From contig NZ_FYEB01000004.1 in the NCBI RefSeq assembly GCF_900187445.1, forward strand, positions 1 through 64,000: 64,000 bases of DNA, in the 5' to 3' direction. The stretch comes from Pseudomonas sp. Irchel s3b2. GTDB lineage: Bacteria; Pseudomonadota; Gammaproteobacteria; Pseudomonadales; Pseudomonadaceae. Of this stretch, positions 37,501-45,652 are shown in pieces. The position numbers and the translations under genes are program-made. How positions within the stretch are numbered: the stretch's first letter is position 1; the number at the start of each line of letters is the position of its first letter. The notes under the pieces were generated by a model that did no database searches, had not been told where the DNA came from, and saw only the letters and a list, made by a program, of their open reading frames with translations.

Positions 37501-40500
37501 CCCAGGCGCTGGAGAAAGGCGCGCCGCAAGACCTGCGCTTCGGCGAGGTGGCCAGGCATGAGCAAACCAACTACCCGTTGACGCTGGCGGTGAGCCTGGA
37601 CAGCCAATTGACGGTGCATTTCAGCTATCAGCACAGCCGTTTTGCCGCGACCACCGTGGCGACACTGGCCGCGCAGTTGCAGCACCTGTTGATTCACATG
37701 AGCGCGAGCGCCGAGCGTTGTCTCGGCGAGTTGGAGTTGCTGGACGAAGCCGAACAACAATTGGTACTGCGCGACTGGAACCGCACCGAAGCCTGTGGCG
37801 TCGAGGATCTGTGCATTCAGCAGATGATCGAACGTCAGGTCGCCCTCCAGCCGCAAGCGTTGGCCGTGACCTTCGGCAATCGGCAACTGACTTACGCTGA
37901 CATCGACGCGCGGGCCAATCGTCTGGCCCATAAGCTGATCGAATGCGGTGTCGGCCCGGAAGTCCGTGTTGGCGTGGCGATGCAGCGTTCCGACCACTTG
38001 CTGGTGGCGCTGCTGGCGGTGCTCAAGGCCGGTGGCGCCTATGTGCCGCTGGACCCGGATTATCCGGCCGATCGCGTGGCCTACATGCTTGAGGACAGCG
38101 GTGCTCTGGTGCTGCTGACCGAACAAGCGGTAGCGATGACGCTGTCCACAGGCGCCAACACTCAGGTGCTGCTGCTCGATCAGCTCGACGCGCCACTGGC
38201 GGCTTATCCGCACCACGCGCCGGTGACGACGGTGACCCCGGACAACCTGGCCTACGTGATCTACACCTCCGGTTCCACCGGCAAGCCCAAAGGCGTGGCG
38301 ATTACCCATCGCAATGTGCTGGCGCTGATGGACTGGTCGCGGTCGGTGTACAGCCGCGACGATATTCAAGGGGTATTGGCCTCGACGTCGGTGTGCTTCG
38401 ACCTGTCGGTGTGGGAGCTGTTTGTCACCCTGGCCAACGGCGGCTCGCTGATCATCGCCCGTAATGCGCTGGAACTGCCGCATTTGCCTGCACGCGATCA
38501 GGTGCGTCTGATCAACACCGTACCGTCGGCCATTGCCGCCTTGCAGGATGCCGGGCAGATTCCATCGGGCGTGCGGATCATCAACCTGGCCGGTGAGCCA
38601 CTGAGGCAGAGTTTGGTGGAGACGTTGTACCAGCAGGCGAGCATCGAACATGTCTACGACCTGTATGGCCCGTCGGAAGACACCACTTACTCCACCTGGA
38701 GTCGCCGCGAAGCCGGCGGCACGGCGAACATCGGCCGGCCGCTCAATGGCACCGCCAGCTACCTGCTGGGTGCGCATCTGCAACCGGCGCCGCTGGGTGC
38801 ATCCGCCGAGTTGTACCTGGCCGGTGCGGGCATCACGCGTGGTTATCTGGGGCGACCGGCGATGACCGCCGAGAAGTTCGTGCCGAACCCGTTTGCCAAC
38901 AACGGCGAACGCTTGTACCGCACCGGTGACCTGACCCGTTATCAGGCCGACGGTACGTTGCAATACGTCGGGCGTATCGACCATCAAGTGAAAGTGCGTG
39001 GCTTCCGTATCGAGCTGGGGGAAATCGAAGCGCGCCTGCTTCAGGCGCTGAGCGTGCGCCAGGCGCTGGTCGTGGCGCATCCGGGCGCGTCGGGCCAGCA
39101 CTTGGTCGCCTATGTGGTGTGTGACGACCCGGCGCTGGCGCTTGGCGATGCCTCGGCACAGGCCGTACTGCGCGAAGAACTCAAAGCACGACTTAAGGAA
39201 AACCTGCCGGATTACATGGTGCCGGCGCATGTGCTGTTCCTCGAAAGCCTGCCACTGACGCCCAATGGCAAGATCGATCGCAAGGCGTTGCCGAGCATTG
39301 ATGCCAGCGCGTCGGCCCGGGACTTTATCGCCCCGGTCGGTGAACTCGAAGAACAAATTGCGACGGTCTGGCAGAACGTGCTGGAACTCGACCGGGTCGG
39401 TCGCGAGGATCACTTCTTCGAGTTGGGCGGGCATTCCCTGCTGGCGACTCAGGCGGTTTCACGCCTGCGCAAACTCACGGCACAGTCGCTGAGCCTGCGT
39501 GACCTGTTCAACCATCCGCGGCTCAAGGCTCTGGCGGCCTGGATGCGTCAGCAACTGGACGCACCAACGAGGGGTGCAGGCGTTGGTTCCGTGGTGCTCA
39601 AGGCTCATGGCATCAAGCACAGCGCACCGTTGTCGCTGGTGCAACGCCGCTTGTGGATCGCCGAACAACTGTCCGGCGGCGGCTCCGCCTATGGCATGCC
39701 GATGGCCCTGCGTTTGCGCGGTGAGCTGTCGGTCGAGCGACTGTTGAGTAGCTTTGCCGAGGTGGTGCGCCGCCACGAAGTATTGCGCACCGCTTATACG
39801 CAGGATGACGAGGGCGATCCGATTGCGCTGATCGCCGAACAGGTCGAGCTGGATTTTCCGCTGATTGACTTGTCCGGTCTGTCGCGCAGCGCTCAGGAAG
39901 AGCAGGTGGCGCAAGCGGCGCTGGACAACGCACGCACACCGATCGACCTGGAACAGGCACCGCTGTTGCGTGGGCGCATCCTGCACCTGGGACCGACCGA
40001 GCATGTGTTGCTGTACGCCATGCACCACATCATTTCCGACGGTTGGTCGATGGGGGTTTTGATCAACGAACTGGTGCAGATTTACGACCGTGCCGACGAC
40101 GGCGACCTGACGCCACTGCCGGCACTGGAGGTGCAATATTCCGACTTCGCACTGTGGCAGCAGGCGCTCAAGGCGCAAGGGGTTCTGGGGCAACAGGCCG
40201 AGTACTGGAAATACCGCCTCGCCGGTTACAGCGGGCAGTTGATGCTGCCACTGGATAACCCGCGCGGCCTGACACCGTCCTTTGCGGGCGACGCGGTGCA
40301 GTTCCGGCTCACCAGTGGTTTGACGGGCGCACTGCGCAAGCTGTCCATGGCCGCGGGCGTCACGTTGTACAGCACGCTGCTGGCATCGTTCCAGGTGCTG
40401 CTGCATCAGGTCAGTGGCGCCGCCGATGTGCTGGTCGGCGCCGATGTCGCCGGACGCGAGCAGCCGGAGCTTGAGCGGCTGATCGGTTTCTTCGTCAACG

Positions 40501-42062
40501 TGCTGCCGCTACGTTCGCGGTTCGAGGCCGGCGCCGCGTTCTCGAACTTCCTCGCGCAGACCCAGGAAACCCTGCTCAGCGCCCTGGAGCATCAGGACCT
40601 GCCGTTCGACATGATCGTCGACGCCTCGGGCGTACCGCGACACAAGGGCATGAACCCGTTGGTTCAGGTGTTGTTCGTGATGAACAACCTGCCGGGACGC
40701 GTGCAGGCCATGGGCGGTTTGAGCGTGGAAGCGCTGCCGGCGCTCGAGACCCATTCTAAATTCGACATGGCGTTGTTCGTTGACGATGAAGAAGGGCAAT
40801 TGCTGGGTACTTGGCAATTCGCCACAACCTTGTTCGGACATGAGCGCATTCAGTACCTGGTCAAGGCCTGGATAGCCCTGTTGGAACAGATCGTCGCTGA
40901 TCAGGACATTCAATTGGGAGCTATCAGCATGCCAGTCGACAACCGCGCGGTGGCCGCCATGCCCGCCGCTGTTCCGGGACCCAAGGCCGACAAGCTCGGC
41001 AAGTTTCTCAAGCGTTCCCAGGCCCCGGTCGCCAAGGTCCGGCCTCTGCCGGTGCGTGAATCCCTGCTGGCCGCGCCGCAGCGGTTTCCGTTGCTGCTGG
41101 AGCCGAACGAGCCGCAGCTGGACGTGATCGAGTGGATCAACCACAACCGGCCACTGATCGAACAGAAACTGGCCGAGCACGCCGGCATTCTGTTCCGCGG
41201 TTTCGAACTGGACGGCATTCAGGGCTTTGAAGCCTTTGCCGAAGCGATCCAGCCAGGGCTCTATGGCCAGTATGGCGACCTGCCGAAGAAGGAGGGTGGC
41301 AAGAACACCTACCGCTCCACGCCGTACCCGGAACGCAAGATGATCCTGTTCCACAACGAGAGTTCTCATCAGGACCGCTGGCCGCGCAAGCAGATGTTCT
41401 ATTGCGAGCAGGCAGCGCCCGTGGGCGGTGCGACACCGGTGGTCGATTGCCGGTTGATGTACGAAAAACTGCCGGCGGACCTGCGTGAAAAGTTCGAAGA
41501 CAAGGGCTTGCTCTACGTGCGCACGTTCACCGACAAACTCGACGTGTCCTGGCAGCATTTTTTCAAGACCGAAGATCGCGCCGAGGTCGAGGCCCGCTGC
41601 CGGGCCGGTGGTATCGAATGGCGCTGGCTCGACAACGATGAGTTGCAAACCCGTACGCCGGCACCGGCGATCATCCGTCACCCGATCACCGGCGCGAAGT
41701 CGTTCTTCAATCAGGTGCAGCTGCACCACATCTATTGGCTGGAGCCGGATGTGCGTGAAGACCTGCTGTCGATGTTCGGCCTGGAACGCATGCCGCGTCA
41801 TGTCTATTACGGTGATGGTTCGCCGATCGAAGACGAGGTGATGCAGCGTATCGGTGAGTTGTACGAAGCGTGTGCGGTGCGTTTCGACTGGCAAAAAGGC
41901 GATGCGATCCTGCTGGACAACATGCTCGTGGCTCACGCCCGTGACCCGTTCGAAGGCCCGCGCAAGATCGTCGTGGCCATGGGCGACATGTTCGACCGCA
42001 GCGCCCTTGAAAGCGCACAGACCACTCAAGGCGCAATGAACACTGAGGAAACCGGAGCATGA
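28548..42062 (+). CDS. pvdJ: Pyoverdine NRPS, three modules (Gly, Ser, Ala predicted) with extra C domain and fused aspartyl beta-hydroxylase
   Basis: 4504 residues, order C-A-T-C-A-T-E-C-A-T-C-hydroxylase. Pocket codes: DILQLGLIWK (Gly, A core ~662), DVWHVSLIDK (Ser, ~1718), DLWNNALTYK (Ala-type, ~3238). The single E (~2299) would give D-Ser. The second C has HHIVSDA in place of HHxxxDG. The last C (HHIISDG ~3825) has no A domain after it. Residues ~4140-4470 form a TauD/SyrP-like Fe(II)/2-oxoglutarate dioxygenase with an H-x-E pair in LFHNESSH (~4267), a distal His in VAHARDPF (~4461) and an Arg in GPRKIV. Family knowledge: C-terminally fused enzymes of this kind (IbetaH-Asp) hydroxylate Asp tethered on the partner NRPS. 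The next gene, which overlaps by ATGA, carries that Asp module. ATG 28548 is preferred over the adjacent TTG at 28545. The symbol is tentative. Confidence 0.87.
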   Translation: MDTNVALKIARRFVTLPLDKRRVYLQKMLEEGVSPANLPIPETQSQFDPVPLSFAQERQWFLWQMDPDSAAYNIPSAMQLQGELDVSALERGFNTLIARHQSLRTTFQQQDERAVQVIHPHMSLTVAVHELDETPGALSPEAQIQAFVAEQAGQPFDLVNGPLLRVSLLRVGAQEHVLTLTQHHIASDGASMRVMVDELLQLYGAYRQGQELTLPPLSIQYADYGIWQRHWMEAGERERQLDYWRAHLGSEHPVLELPTDYPRPAVQSLRGARHELALPTALGERLRALAKSENVTLFMLLLASFQTLLHRYSGQADIRVGVPTANRNRVETERLIGFFVNTQVLKTEFDAQATFSALLAQVKNTAMAAQAHQDLPFEQLVEALQPERSLSYSPLFQVMYNHQSSGATQSRQGAGESALTIRHLHQPSRTAQFDLTLETFDGPEGVGAQLTYATDLFDGATIERLARHWQNLLGSVVADPQQRVGELALLEEAEQQQVLVDWNRSAAEYPTDRCIHQLIEAQALRAPEATALVFEGQSLSYAQLNRQANQLAHRLIELGVGPDQLVGIAIDRSLEMLIGLLAILKAGGAYVPLDPQYPEDRLAHMIEDSGLQLLLTQAHLLGQLPIPASVQTLLLDQGEHARGYSEADPQVSISGEHLAYAIYTSGSTGKPKGVMVRHQALVNFVVSMVKEPGIDAQDRMLSLTTFSFDIFGLEIYGPLLSGARVVLVDKQTAQDPQALLEMIRQQEVTVVQATPSTWRMLLDHEQAPILQGCKFLCGGEALADDLAQRMLGLAGQVWNLYGPTETTIWSAAWQLTREQRQPYLGKPIANTTLYILGDDLAPNPAGSIGELLIGGDGLARGYHDRAAMTAERFLPDPFGSGARLYRTGDLARHRHDGVLEYRGRIDHQVKIRGFRIELGEIEARLLEQPAVREVAVLAQEALGSQQLVAYVVAPQLNLDAADDQLRLRDELKARLKECLPEFMVPAHVLFLASLPLTPNGKLNRKALPAVDASQLQTRYVAPQSERQQQVAAIWQDVLKLDRVGLTDNFFELGGHSLLVTQVVSRVRRVLDIQVPLRSLFEHSTLQGFVQALGAEQDEQPPAMTRVDRDQPLALSFAQERQWFLWKMDPDSVAYNLPTALRMRGALDKNALQLSFQALVERHESLRTAFVEEDGRTWQVIRPQGRVSFVEQRLAASDEASIKAFVEQETQRPFDVLDGSLVRFVLLQVGEQDHVLVLTLHHIVSDAWSLQVMIDDLMGLYSAISQGRPAELPALAVQYADYAIWQRQWMAAGERDRQLAYWTEKLGSEQPLLELPLDHPRPAQQSFRGARLPITLDESLSNALKALALRENVTLFMLLLGSFQTLLHRYSGQADIRVGVPIANRNRLETERLIGFFVNTQVLRAEFDGQLTGAQLLQQVKQTAMAAQMHQDLPFEQLVDALQPQRNLSHSPLFQAMFNHRSEAASTLAESLPGIELANLSWEHRTAQFDLTLDTSDNPQGLHASLTYATDVFEPSTIERMGRHWLNLLRGLVEDINRPVGQLAVLDDQERQLTVVDWNATAVDYPLHRSVHALIEEQVGQTPDACALVFAEQRLSYAELNGRANQLAHVLIEQGVGPDVLVGIAVERSVEMVVGLLAILKAGGAYLPLDPEYPQERLAYMFEDSGIQLLLTQSHLLEQLPIPAGIRSLVLDQDGDWLEGRNDANPGIDLDGENLAYVIYTSGSTGKPKGAGNRHSALVNRLCWMQQAYRLDATDSVLQKTPFSFDVSVWEFFWPLLTGSTLVVAAPGIHRDPAQLIELITTQRITTLHFVPSMLQAFLQDPSVGECTSLTRIVCSGEALQVDAQQQVFAKLPNAGLYNLYGPTEAAIDVTHWTCIEEGRDSVPIGQPIANLGTYILDHELSPVAVGVIGELYLGGEGLARGYHRRAALTAERFVTSAFGDGQRLYRTGDLARYRADGVIEYAGRMDHQVKIRGLRIELGEIEARLAEHDEVRETVVIAQDGTLLVAYVVPARDALLHADDDVRNALQRRLKEHLSQTLPDYMVPQHWLWLEKMPVSPNGKLERKALPKADTTTSSKAYTAPTTATEQALVEIWKSVLGRPQVGISDNFFELGGDSIISIQVVSRARQAGIHFTPKDLFLHQNVQSLAAVATIGDSGLSIDQGPVTGDTPLLPFQQLFFEREMAEPHHWNQSVLLNSAKPLHAQHLERALQALITHHDALRLAFIRHGDRWTAQHRSLAEQQALWQQSPLLWTAGVADAPALEQLGEQAQRSLELASGNLLRAVLANMADGSQRLLLVIHHLVVDGVSWRVLLEDLQQAYEQLQAGAALKLQAKTSATQAWARRLQQHTDSAAMQAQLTFWQGQLQDSRNDLPCDRPQGELHNRHALHVQTRLDKEQTRQLLQEAPAAYRTQVNDLLLTALARVIADWTGDASPLIQLEGHGREALFDELDLSRSVGWFTSLFPVKLTPASTPQDSIKAIKEQLRAIPDKGLGFGALRYLGNDSTRQALQALPVPRITFNYLGQFDAGFGDEAAALFTPASESAGAEQSPLAPLDNWLTLNGRVYGGELSIGWTFSGQMFDQSTIARLADAYARELGILIEHCCETRHQGLTPSDFPLAGLTQRQLDALPVAPRQVEDIYPLSPMQQGMLFHTLYEQQAGDYINQLCVDVEGLQVERFREAWQAALDAHDVLRSSFVWDGELQRPQQVIHKRLPVPFTFHDWRGQNDLPQALEALANVQRQQGFDLHEAPLLRLVVVQVAAERFQLIYTSHHILMDGWSNSQLLGEVLQRYSGQVPAIAAGRYRDYIQWLRQQDAQVTEHFWKGQLANFEAPTRLADALVYRGNEAGIDTQGEHFLTLDAAVTDDLNTFARGQKVTVNTLVQAAWLLLLQRYTGQDTVSFGATVSGRPAQLSGVEQQIGLFINTLPVIASPRAEQPLAQWLQQVQAQNLLLREQEHTPLFDIQRWAGQGGEALFDNILVFENYPISQALEKGAPQDLRFGEVARHEQTNYPLTLAVSLDSQLTVHFSYQHSRFAATTVATLAAQLQHLLIHMSASAERCLGELELLDEAEQQLVLRDWNRTEACGVEDLCIQQMIERQVALQPQALAVTFGNRQLTYADIDARANRLAHKLIECGVGPEVRVGVAMQRSDHLLVALLAVLKAGGAYVPLDPDYPADRVAYMLEDSGALVLLTEQAVAMTLSTGANTQVLLLDQLDAPLAAYPHHAPVTTVTPDNLAYVIYTSGSTGKPKGVAITHRNVLALMDWSRSVYSRDDIQGVLASTSVCFDLSVWELFVTLANGGSLIIARNALELPHLPARDQVRLINTVPSAIAALQDAGQIPSGVRIINLAGEPLRQSLVETLYQQASIEHVYDLYGPSEDTTYSTWSRREAGGTANIGRPLNGTASYLLGAHLQPAPLGASAELYLAGAGITRGYLGRPAMTAEKFVPNPFANNGERLYRTGDLTRYQADGTLQYVGRIDHQVKVRGFRIELGEIEARLLQALSVRQALVVAHPGASGQHLVAYVVCDDPALALGDASAQAVLREELKARLKENLPDYMVPAHVLFLESLPLTPNGKIDRKALPSIDASASARDFIAPVGELEEQIATVWQNVLELDRVGREDHFFELGGHSLLATQAVSRLRKLTAQSLSLRDLFNHPRLKALAAWMRQQLDAPTRGAGVGSVVLKAHGIKHSAPLSLVQRRLWIAEQLSGGGSAYGMPMALRLRGELSVERLLSSFAEVVRRHEVLRTAYTQDDEGDPIALIAEQVELDFPLIDLSGLSRSAQEEQVAQAALDNARTPIDLEQAPLLRGRILHLGPTEHVLLYAMHHIISDGWSMGVLINELVQIYDRADDGDLTPLPALEVQYSDFALWQQALKAQGVLGQQAEYWKYRLAGYSGQLMLPLDNPRGLTPSFAGDAVQFRLTSGLTGALRKLSMAAGVTLYSTLLASFQVLLHQVSGAADVLVGADVAGREQPELERLIGFFVNVLPLRSRFEAGAAFSNFLAQTQETLLSALEHQDLPFDMIVDASGVPRHKGMNPLVQVLFVMNNLPGRVQAMGGLSVEALPALETHSKFDMALFVDDEEGQLLGTWQFATTLFGHERIQYLVKAWIALLEQIVADQDIQLGAISMPVDNRAVAAMPAAVPGPKADKLGKFLKRSQAPVAKVRPLPVRESLLAAPQRFPLLLEPNEPQLDVIEWINHNRPLIEQKLAEHAGILFRGFELDGIQGFEAFAEAIQPGLYGQYGDLPKKEGGKNTYRSTPYPERKMILFHNESSHQDRWPRKQMFYCEQAAPVGGATPVVDCRLMYEKLPADLREKFEDKGLLYVRTFTDKLDVSWQHFFKTEDRAEVEARCRAGGIEWRWLDNDELQTRTPAPAIIRHPITGAKSFFNQVQLHHIYWLEPDVREDLLSMFGLERMPRHVYYGDGSPIEDEVMQRIGELYEACAVRFDWQKGDAILLDNMLVAHARDPFEGPRKIVVAMGDMFDRSALESAQTTQGAMNTEETGA

Positions 42063-45000
42063 ACGAGGTATCGATGGCCGCGCAGGATCTGGGTTACGCC
42101 TTGACCCCCGAGCAGCAAGGGGTGCTGGAGAAGCTGCCCAAGGCCCCGGTCTGCCGTGATGCGCTGCATTGGCTGGAAGTGGGCATTGCCGGTGAGCTTG
42201 ACCCGCAGCGTCTGCAAACGGCGCTGGATGCGCTGTTGGCGCAGCAACCCATGCTGATCCCGCGTTTGGCCAAGGCGGCGGGCTTCCATGGTCTGCGCCA
42301 GTTCGCCGGGGGCGCCGAGCGCTTCCCGTTGACGGTGCAGACCCGCCCGGAAACGGCGGCCGGCATCCAGGCTCAAGTCGCCGAATGGGCGGCACGCTCG
42401 TTTGTTGTCGGTGAGTCGGAGAACGTCCAGGCGGTGCTGTATCGCCTGGCGGACAATCACTGGCAGCTGGTGCTGGGCGTTGCCCGGCATTGCGTCGATG
42501 AAAGTGGCTTGCGGCTGATTTATCAGCAACTGTTGCAGACGTATGAGCAGGGGCTGACCGAGGCGGATGACGAGACCGGGGAATTCACCCAGTACCTGGA
42601 ATGGCGCAGTGAAGTGGTGCTCGACGAGGATGCGGCAACTGCCCGGATTTACTGGCAGCAGCACCTGCAAGGCGCGGATGTCGACCTGTCCACCCCATGG
42701 CTGGGCTATCGGGCTGCAACCGCCCAGACTTCTTCCGCGACAGCGCTGTTGACGAGCACGCTTGAGCCCTCGCTACACAACGCACTACAACAGTTGGCAG
42801 GCTCGCTGGCGCAACCGCTGAGCGTGGTGATGCAAGCGGCCTGGTGGCTGCTGCTGGGGCGCCTTGGCGGGAACGAACAGATGCTGGTTGGGGTGCGGCA
42901 CGACAGTCGCGACGACTACGAGTATTTCGCCGACGCCGTGGGCGTTTTCGAGAGAACCCTGCCGCTGCATGTGTCGCTGGCGGCGAGTACTTCGTTCAGC
43001 GCCTGGGTCAGTGAACTGGCGACGGGCCTGGATGAGCATCGCACCTGGCAGGAATACTGGTCACCGGAACTCGCGCCCGCAGCGGCCAGCCCGGCCTATG
43101 GTTTCGCGGTCTGGCGTGCACCGCAGCCCCAGACTTCAAGCACGCTACAGTGGACACCCGTGCAGCGTCCCGTTGCTCGGGAAACTCAATTTGAACTGAT
43201 GCTACAACTCGAACCGGGCGAATCGGGCCGCCTGCATCTTCATTACGCCACGCAGCGTTATTCGCTGATGGCTGTCGAAGGGCTGATGGCGCAGTTCAGC
43301 GTATTGCTGGCGAGCATCGTGGCCAATCCTCAGGCCGAGCCGGGTCAACTGGCATTGCTGGGGGCCGTCGAGCAACAACGCTTGCTGGCAATCAACCCGC
43401 CACCCCGGCCGCTGGTGGATGGCCGATACCTGCCGCAGCGCATTGCCGATTGGACGCATGCCACACCGGACACCGTCGCGCTGACCGACGCGCAGCAACA
43501 CTTGAGCTACGGGCAATTGCAGGCGAACGTCGACGTGTTGGCCAAGGCTTTGAAAGCTCAGGGCCTGGCCCGTGGTTCGATCGTCGCGTTGGCGTTGCCG
43601 CGCTCGGCCGATCTGGTGGTGGCGATGCTGGCGGCCTGGCGTGTCGGTGCGGCGTATCTGCCGCTGGACCCGCAATGGCCGATGGCGCGTCAGGTGTTGA
43701 TGCTGGAACAGGCCGGGGCCGATTTGCTGCTGGTGGATGCCGCGCAAATCGATCAGTGGCACGGTCATTCGCTGAGCGTCTGCACCCTGAATCAATTGCG
43801 CCAATCGGCGGACCTGTCGGCACCGACTGTCGAACTCGATACACAGGGTAGCGATGCGGCCTATGTGCTGTTCACTTCAGGCTCCACCGGCGTGCCCAAA
43901 GGCGTGGTGATCGAGCATCGACAATTGCTCAATTACACCGCCAACGTCAGCCAGGCCCTGGGGCTTGATCAGTGCAAACACGTTGGCTTCACCTCCACCG
44001 TAGCGGCGGACCTGGGTAACACCGCGCTGTTTGGCGCCTTGTTCAACGGTGCGACGCTGCATGTGGCCAGTGACGAACAGATGCAGGACAGCACCTTGTT
44101 CGCTGATTTCCTGAAACAACAGACGATCGATTGTCTGAAGATCGTTCCGTCGCACCTCGCCGCACTGCTCGACAGCGACAGCCCGCAACTACCGTCTACG
44201 CTGATTCTCGGCGGCGAACCGATCGCCCCTGCGCTGCTCGAGCGCATCGCTCGGTTACACGGCAATTGCCGGGTGTTCAATCACTATGGCCCGACGGAGG
44301 CGACGGTCGGGGTGTTGGTCCATCCGCTGGTGCCGGGCACTGCTGCTGAACACACGGGCGCTGAAAACGCTGCCGCCCTCAGCCAGGTGCTGGGTAACAA
44401 TCAGGTGTATGTCCTTGACGACCATCTGCAACTGGCCCCGGTCGGGATGTTGGGCGAACTGTACCTGGGCGGCGCGCAATTATGCCGTGGTTACCTCAAT
44501 GCCGAGGCCGATGCGCAGGTGTTCATTCAGCACCCGTTCAATCCGCAGGAGCGCCTGTATCGCACCGGAGATCTGGCGCGCTATCGCCCGGATCTGGCGA
44601 TTCAGCTGCACGGTCGGCGCGATCAGCAAATCAAGGTGCGTGGGTTCCGTATCGAACTGGCAGAGATCGAGGCCCAATTGCTGAGCCTGCCTCAGGTCGC
44701 TGAAGCACTGGTGTTGCCAGGATCTTCGGCTGAGCAGGGGATGCAGGCATTCGTCGTTCCTCATCAGCCACCTTCGTCGGCCTTGCTTGAAGCAGTTCGC
44801 AGTGAAATGGCCCAGCGTCTGCCCGCCGTGATGCTGCCGCAGCATGTGCAGTTCATCGAGCGTTTTCCACGGCTGGCCAATGGCAAGATCGACCGCAAGG
44901 CGTTGCAGCAACTCAGCACAAGCCTGATTGACGAAGAGTGTCTGGCGCCACGCGATGCGCTCGAACAATTGCTCGCGGCACGCATGGCGCAACTGCTGGG

Positions 45001-45304
45001 CGTTGAGCGCCTGGGCATCGATCGGGATTTCTTCGCCGCCGGTGGTCATTCGTTGTTGGTGATCAAACTGGTGGCCGGTATTCGCAAGTTGTTGCAGTGC
45101 GAAATCCATCCCGGTGTGGTGTTTGATCATCCGACCGTGGCCGGTCTGGCAGGGGCGTTGCGATCGCGGGAAAGCAGCCCCGGTCAACTGGAGAAACTGG
45201 CCCATGCGCGGTTGCGCCTGGACACCATGAGCCCGGAAGAAAAAGCCTTGTTGACGGAAAAAGCCCGGCAACTGCAAAACGCCAAAGCTGCACAGAACAG
45301 CTGA
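42059..45304 (+). CDS. Pyoverdine NRPS, single Asp module with condensation-like interface domain
   Basis: 1081 residues, order condensation-like/A/T. The N-terminal ~430 residues have the condensation fold, but the catalytic HHxxxDG is degenerate (ARHCVDESG at the equivalent place), which suggests the non-catalytic interface domain described with fused siderophore beta-hydroxylases. The A domain (core FTSGSTG ~604) gives pocket code DLTKIGHVGK, a standard Asp code. T domain GGHSLLVIK ~994. The C-terminal tail (~50 residues, MSPEEKALLTEKARQLQ) is helical and may dock to another NRPS. It overlaps the preceding NRPS stop (ATGA). Inference: Asp is loaded here, hydroxylated in trans by the dioxygenase at the end of the preceding protein, and condensed by that protein's last C domain. 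A strong terminator follows. Confidence 0.85.
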   Translation: MNEVSMAAQDLGYALTPEQQGVLEKLPKAPVCRDALHWLEVGIAGELDPQRLQTALDALLAQQPMLIPRLAKAAGFHGLRQFAGGAERFPLTVQTRPETAAGIQAQVAEWAARSFVVGESENVQAVLYRLADNHWQLVLGVARHCVDESGLRLIYQQLLQTYEQGLTEADDETGEFTQYLEWRSEVVLDEDAATARIYWQQHLQGADVDLSTPWLGYRAATAQTSSATALLTSTLEPSLHNALQQLAGSLAQPLSVVMQAAWWLLLGRLGGNEQMLVGVRHDSRDDYEYFADAVGVFERTLPLHVSLAASTSFSAWVSELATGLDEHRTWQEYWSPELAPAAASPAYGFAVWRAPQPQTSSTLQWTPVQRPVARETQFELMLQLEPGESGRLHLHYATQRYSLMAVEGLMAQFSVLLASIVANPQAEPGQLALLGAVEQQRLLAINPPPRPLVDGRYLPQRIADWTHATPDTVALTDAQQHLSYGQLQANVDVLAKALKAQGLARGSIVALALPRSADLVVAMLAAWRVGAAYLPLDPQWPMARQVLMLEQAGADLLLVDAAQIDQWHGHSLSVCTLNQLRQSADLSAPTVELDTQGSDAAYVLFTSGSTGVPKGVVIEHRQLLNYTANVSQALGLDQCKHVGFTSTVAADLGNTALFGALFNGATLHVASDEQMQDSTLFADFLKQQTIDCLKIVPSHLAALLDSDSPQLPSTLILGGEPIAPALLERIARLHGNCRVFNHYGPTEATVGVLVHPLVPGTAAEHTGAENAAALSQVLGNNQVYVLDDHLQLAPVGMLGELYLGGAQLCRGYLNAEADAQVFIQHPFNPQERLYRTGDLARYRPDLAIQLHGRRDQQIKVRGFRIELAEIEAQLLSLPQVAEALVLPGSSAEQGMQAFVVPHQPPSSALLEAVRSEMAQRLPAVMLPQHVQFIERFPRLANGKIDRKALQQLSTSLIDEECLAPRDALEQLLAARMAQLLGVERLGIDRDFFAAGGHSLLVIKLVAGIRKLLQCEIHPGVVFDHPTVAGLAGALRSRESSPGQLEKLAHARLRLDTMSPEEKALLTEKARQLQNAKAAQNS

Positions 45305-45323
45305 GAACCCCGGAAATAGACAG

Positions 45324-45353
45324 GCCGACGCCCAGAGCGTCGGCTTTTTTTTA
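45324..45353 (+). terminator. Rho-independent terminator of the NRPS operon
   Basis: GCCGACGC-CCAGA-GCGTCGGC stem followed by eight T, about 20 bases after the third NRPS stop. Confidence 0.9.
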
Positions 45354-45373
45354 AATGTGTCGTTAATGATAAA

Positions 45374-45396
45374 TAAACTCATTCCGGTTTATGCGT
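45374..45396 (+). promoter_or_regulatory. Possible iron-starvation promoter of fpvA
   Basis: ATAAAC, then 15-16 bases including TTCCGG, then CGT, about 260 bases upstream of fpvA. It overlaps an AATGATAA stretch that resembles half of a Fur box. The match is weaker than at pvdM/pvdP. Confidence 0.4.
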
Positions 45397-45652
45397 GGTG
45401 CTACGTCTTACTAAGGTATGCAGACAATTCGGGTCGGGCAGGGTAGCCCCAGGGTTCGAATTTGTAGGGCAGAACACGATTTTGCCGTTGTCCAGACAGA
45501 TGACCTATGCCCGGGGAGGGGCCGGGTCGACCGCCCGCTAACGTGCTGCCCCTGAGGTGGCCGACAGACAGAGCGGTTTACGTGTCCGGGCAGCGTCGGG
45601 CCCTCGGTGGCCCATCGGTCTTATCCACTTCTAACGAATAATAGAGAGCACG

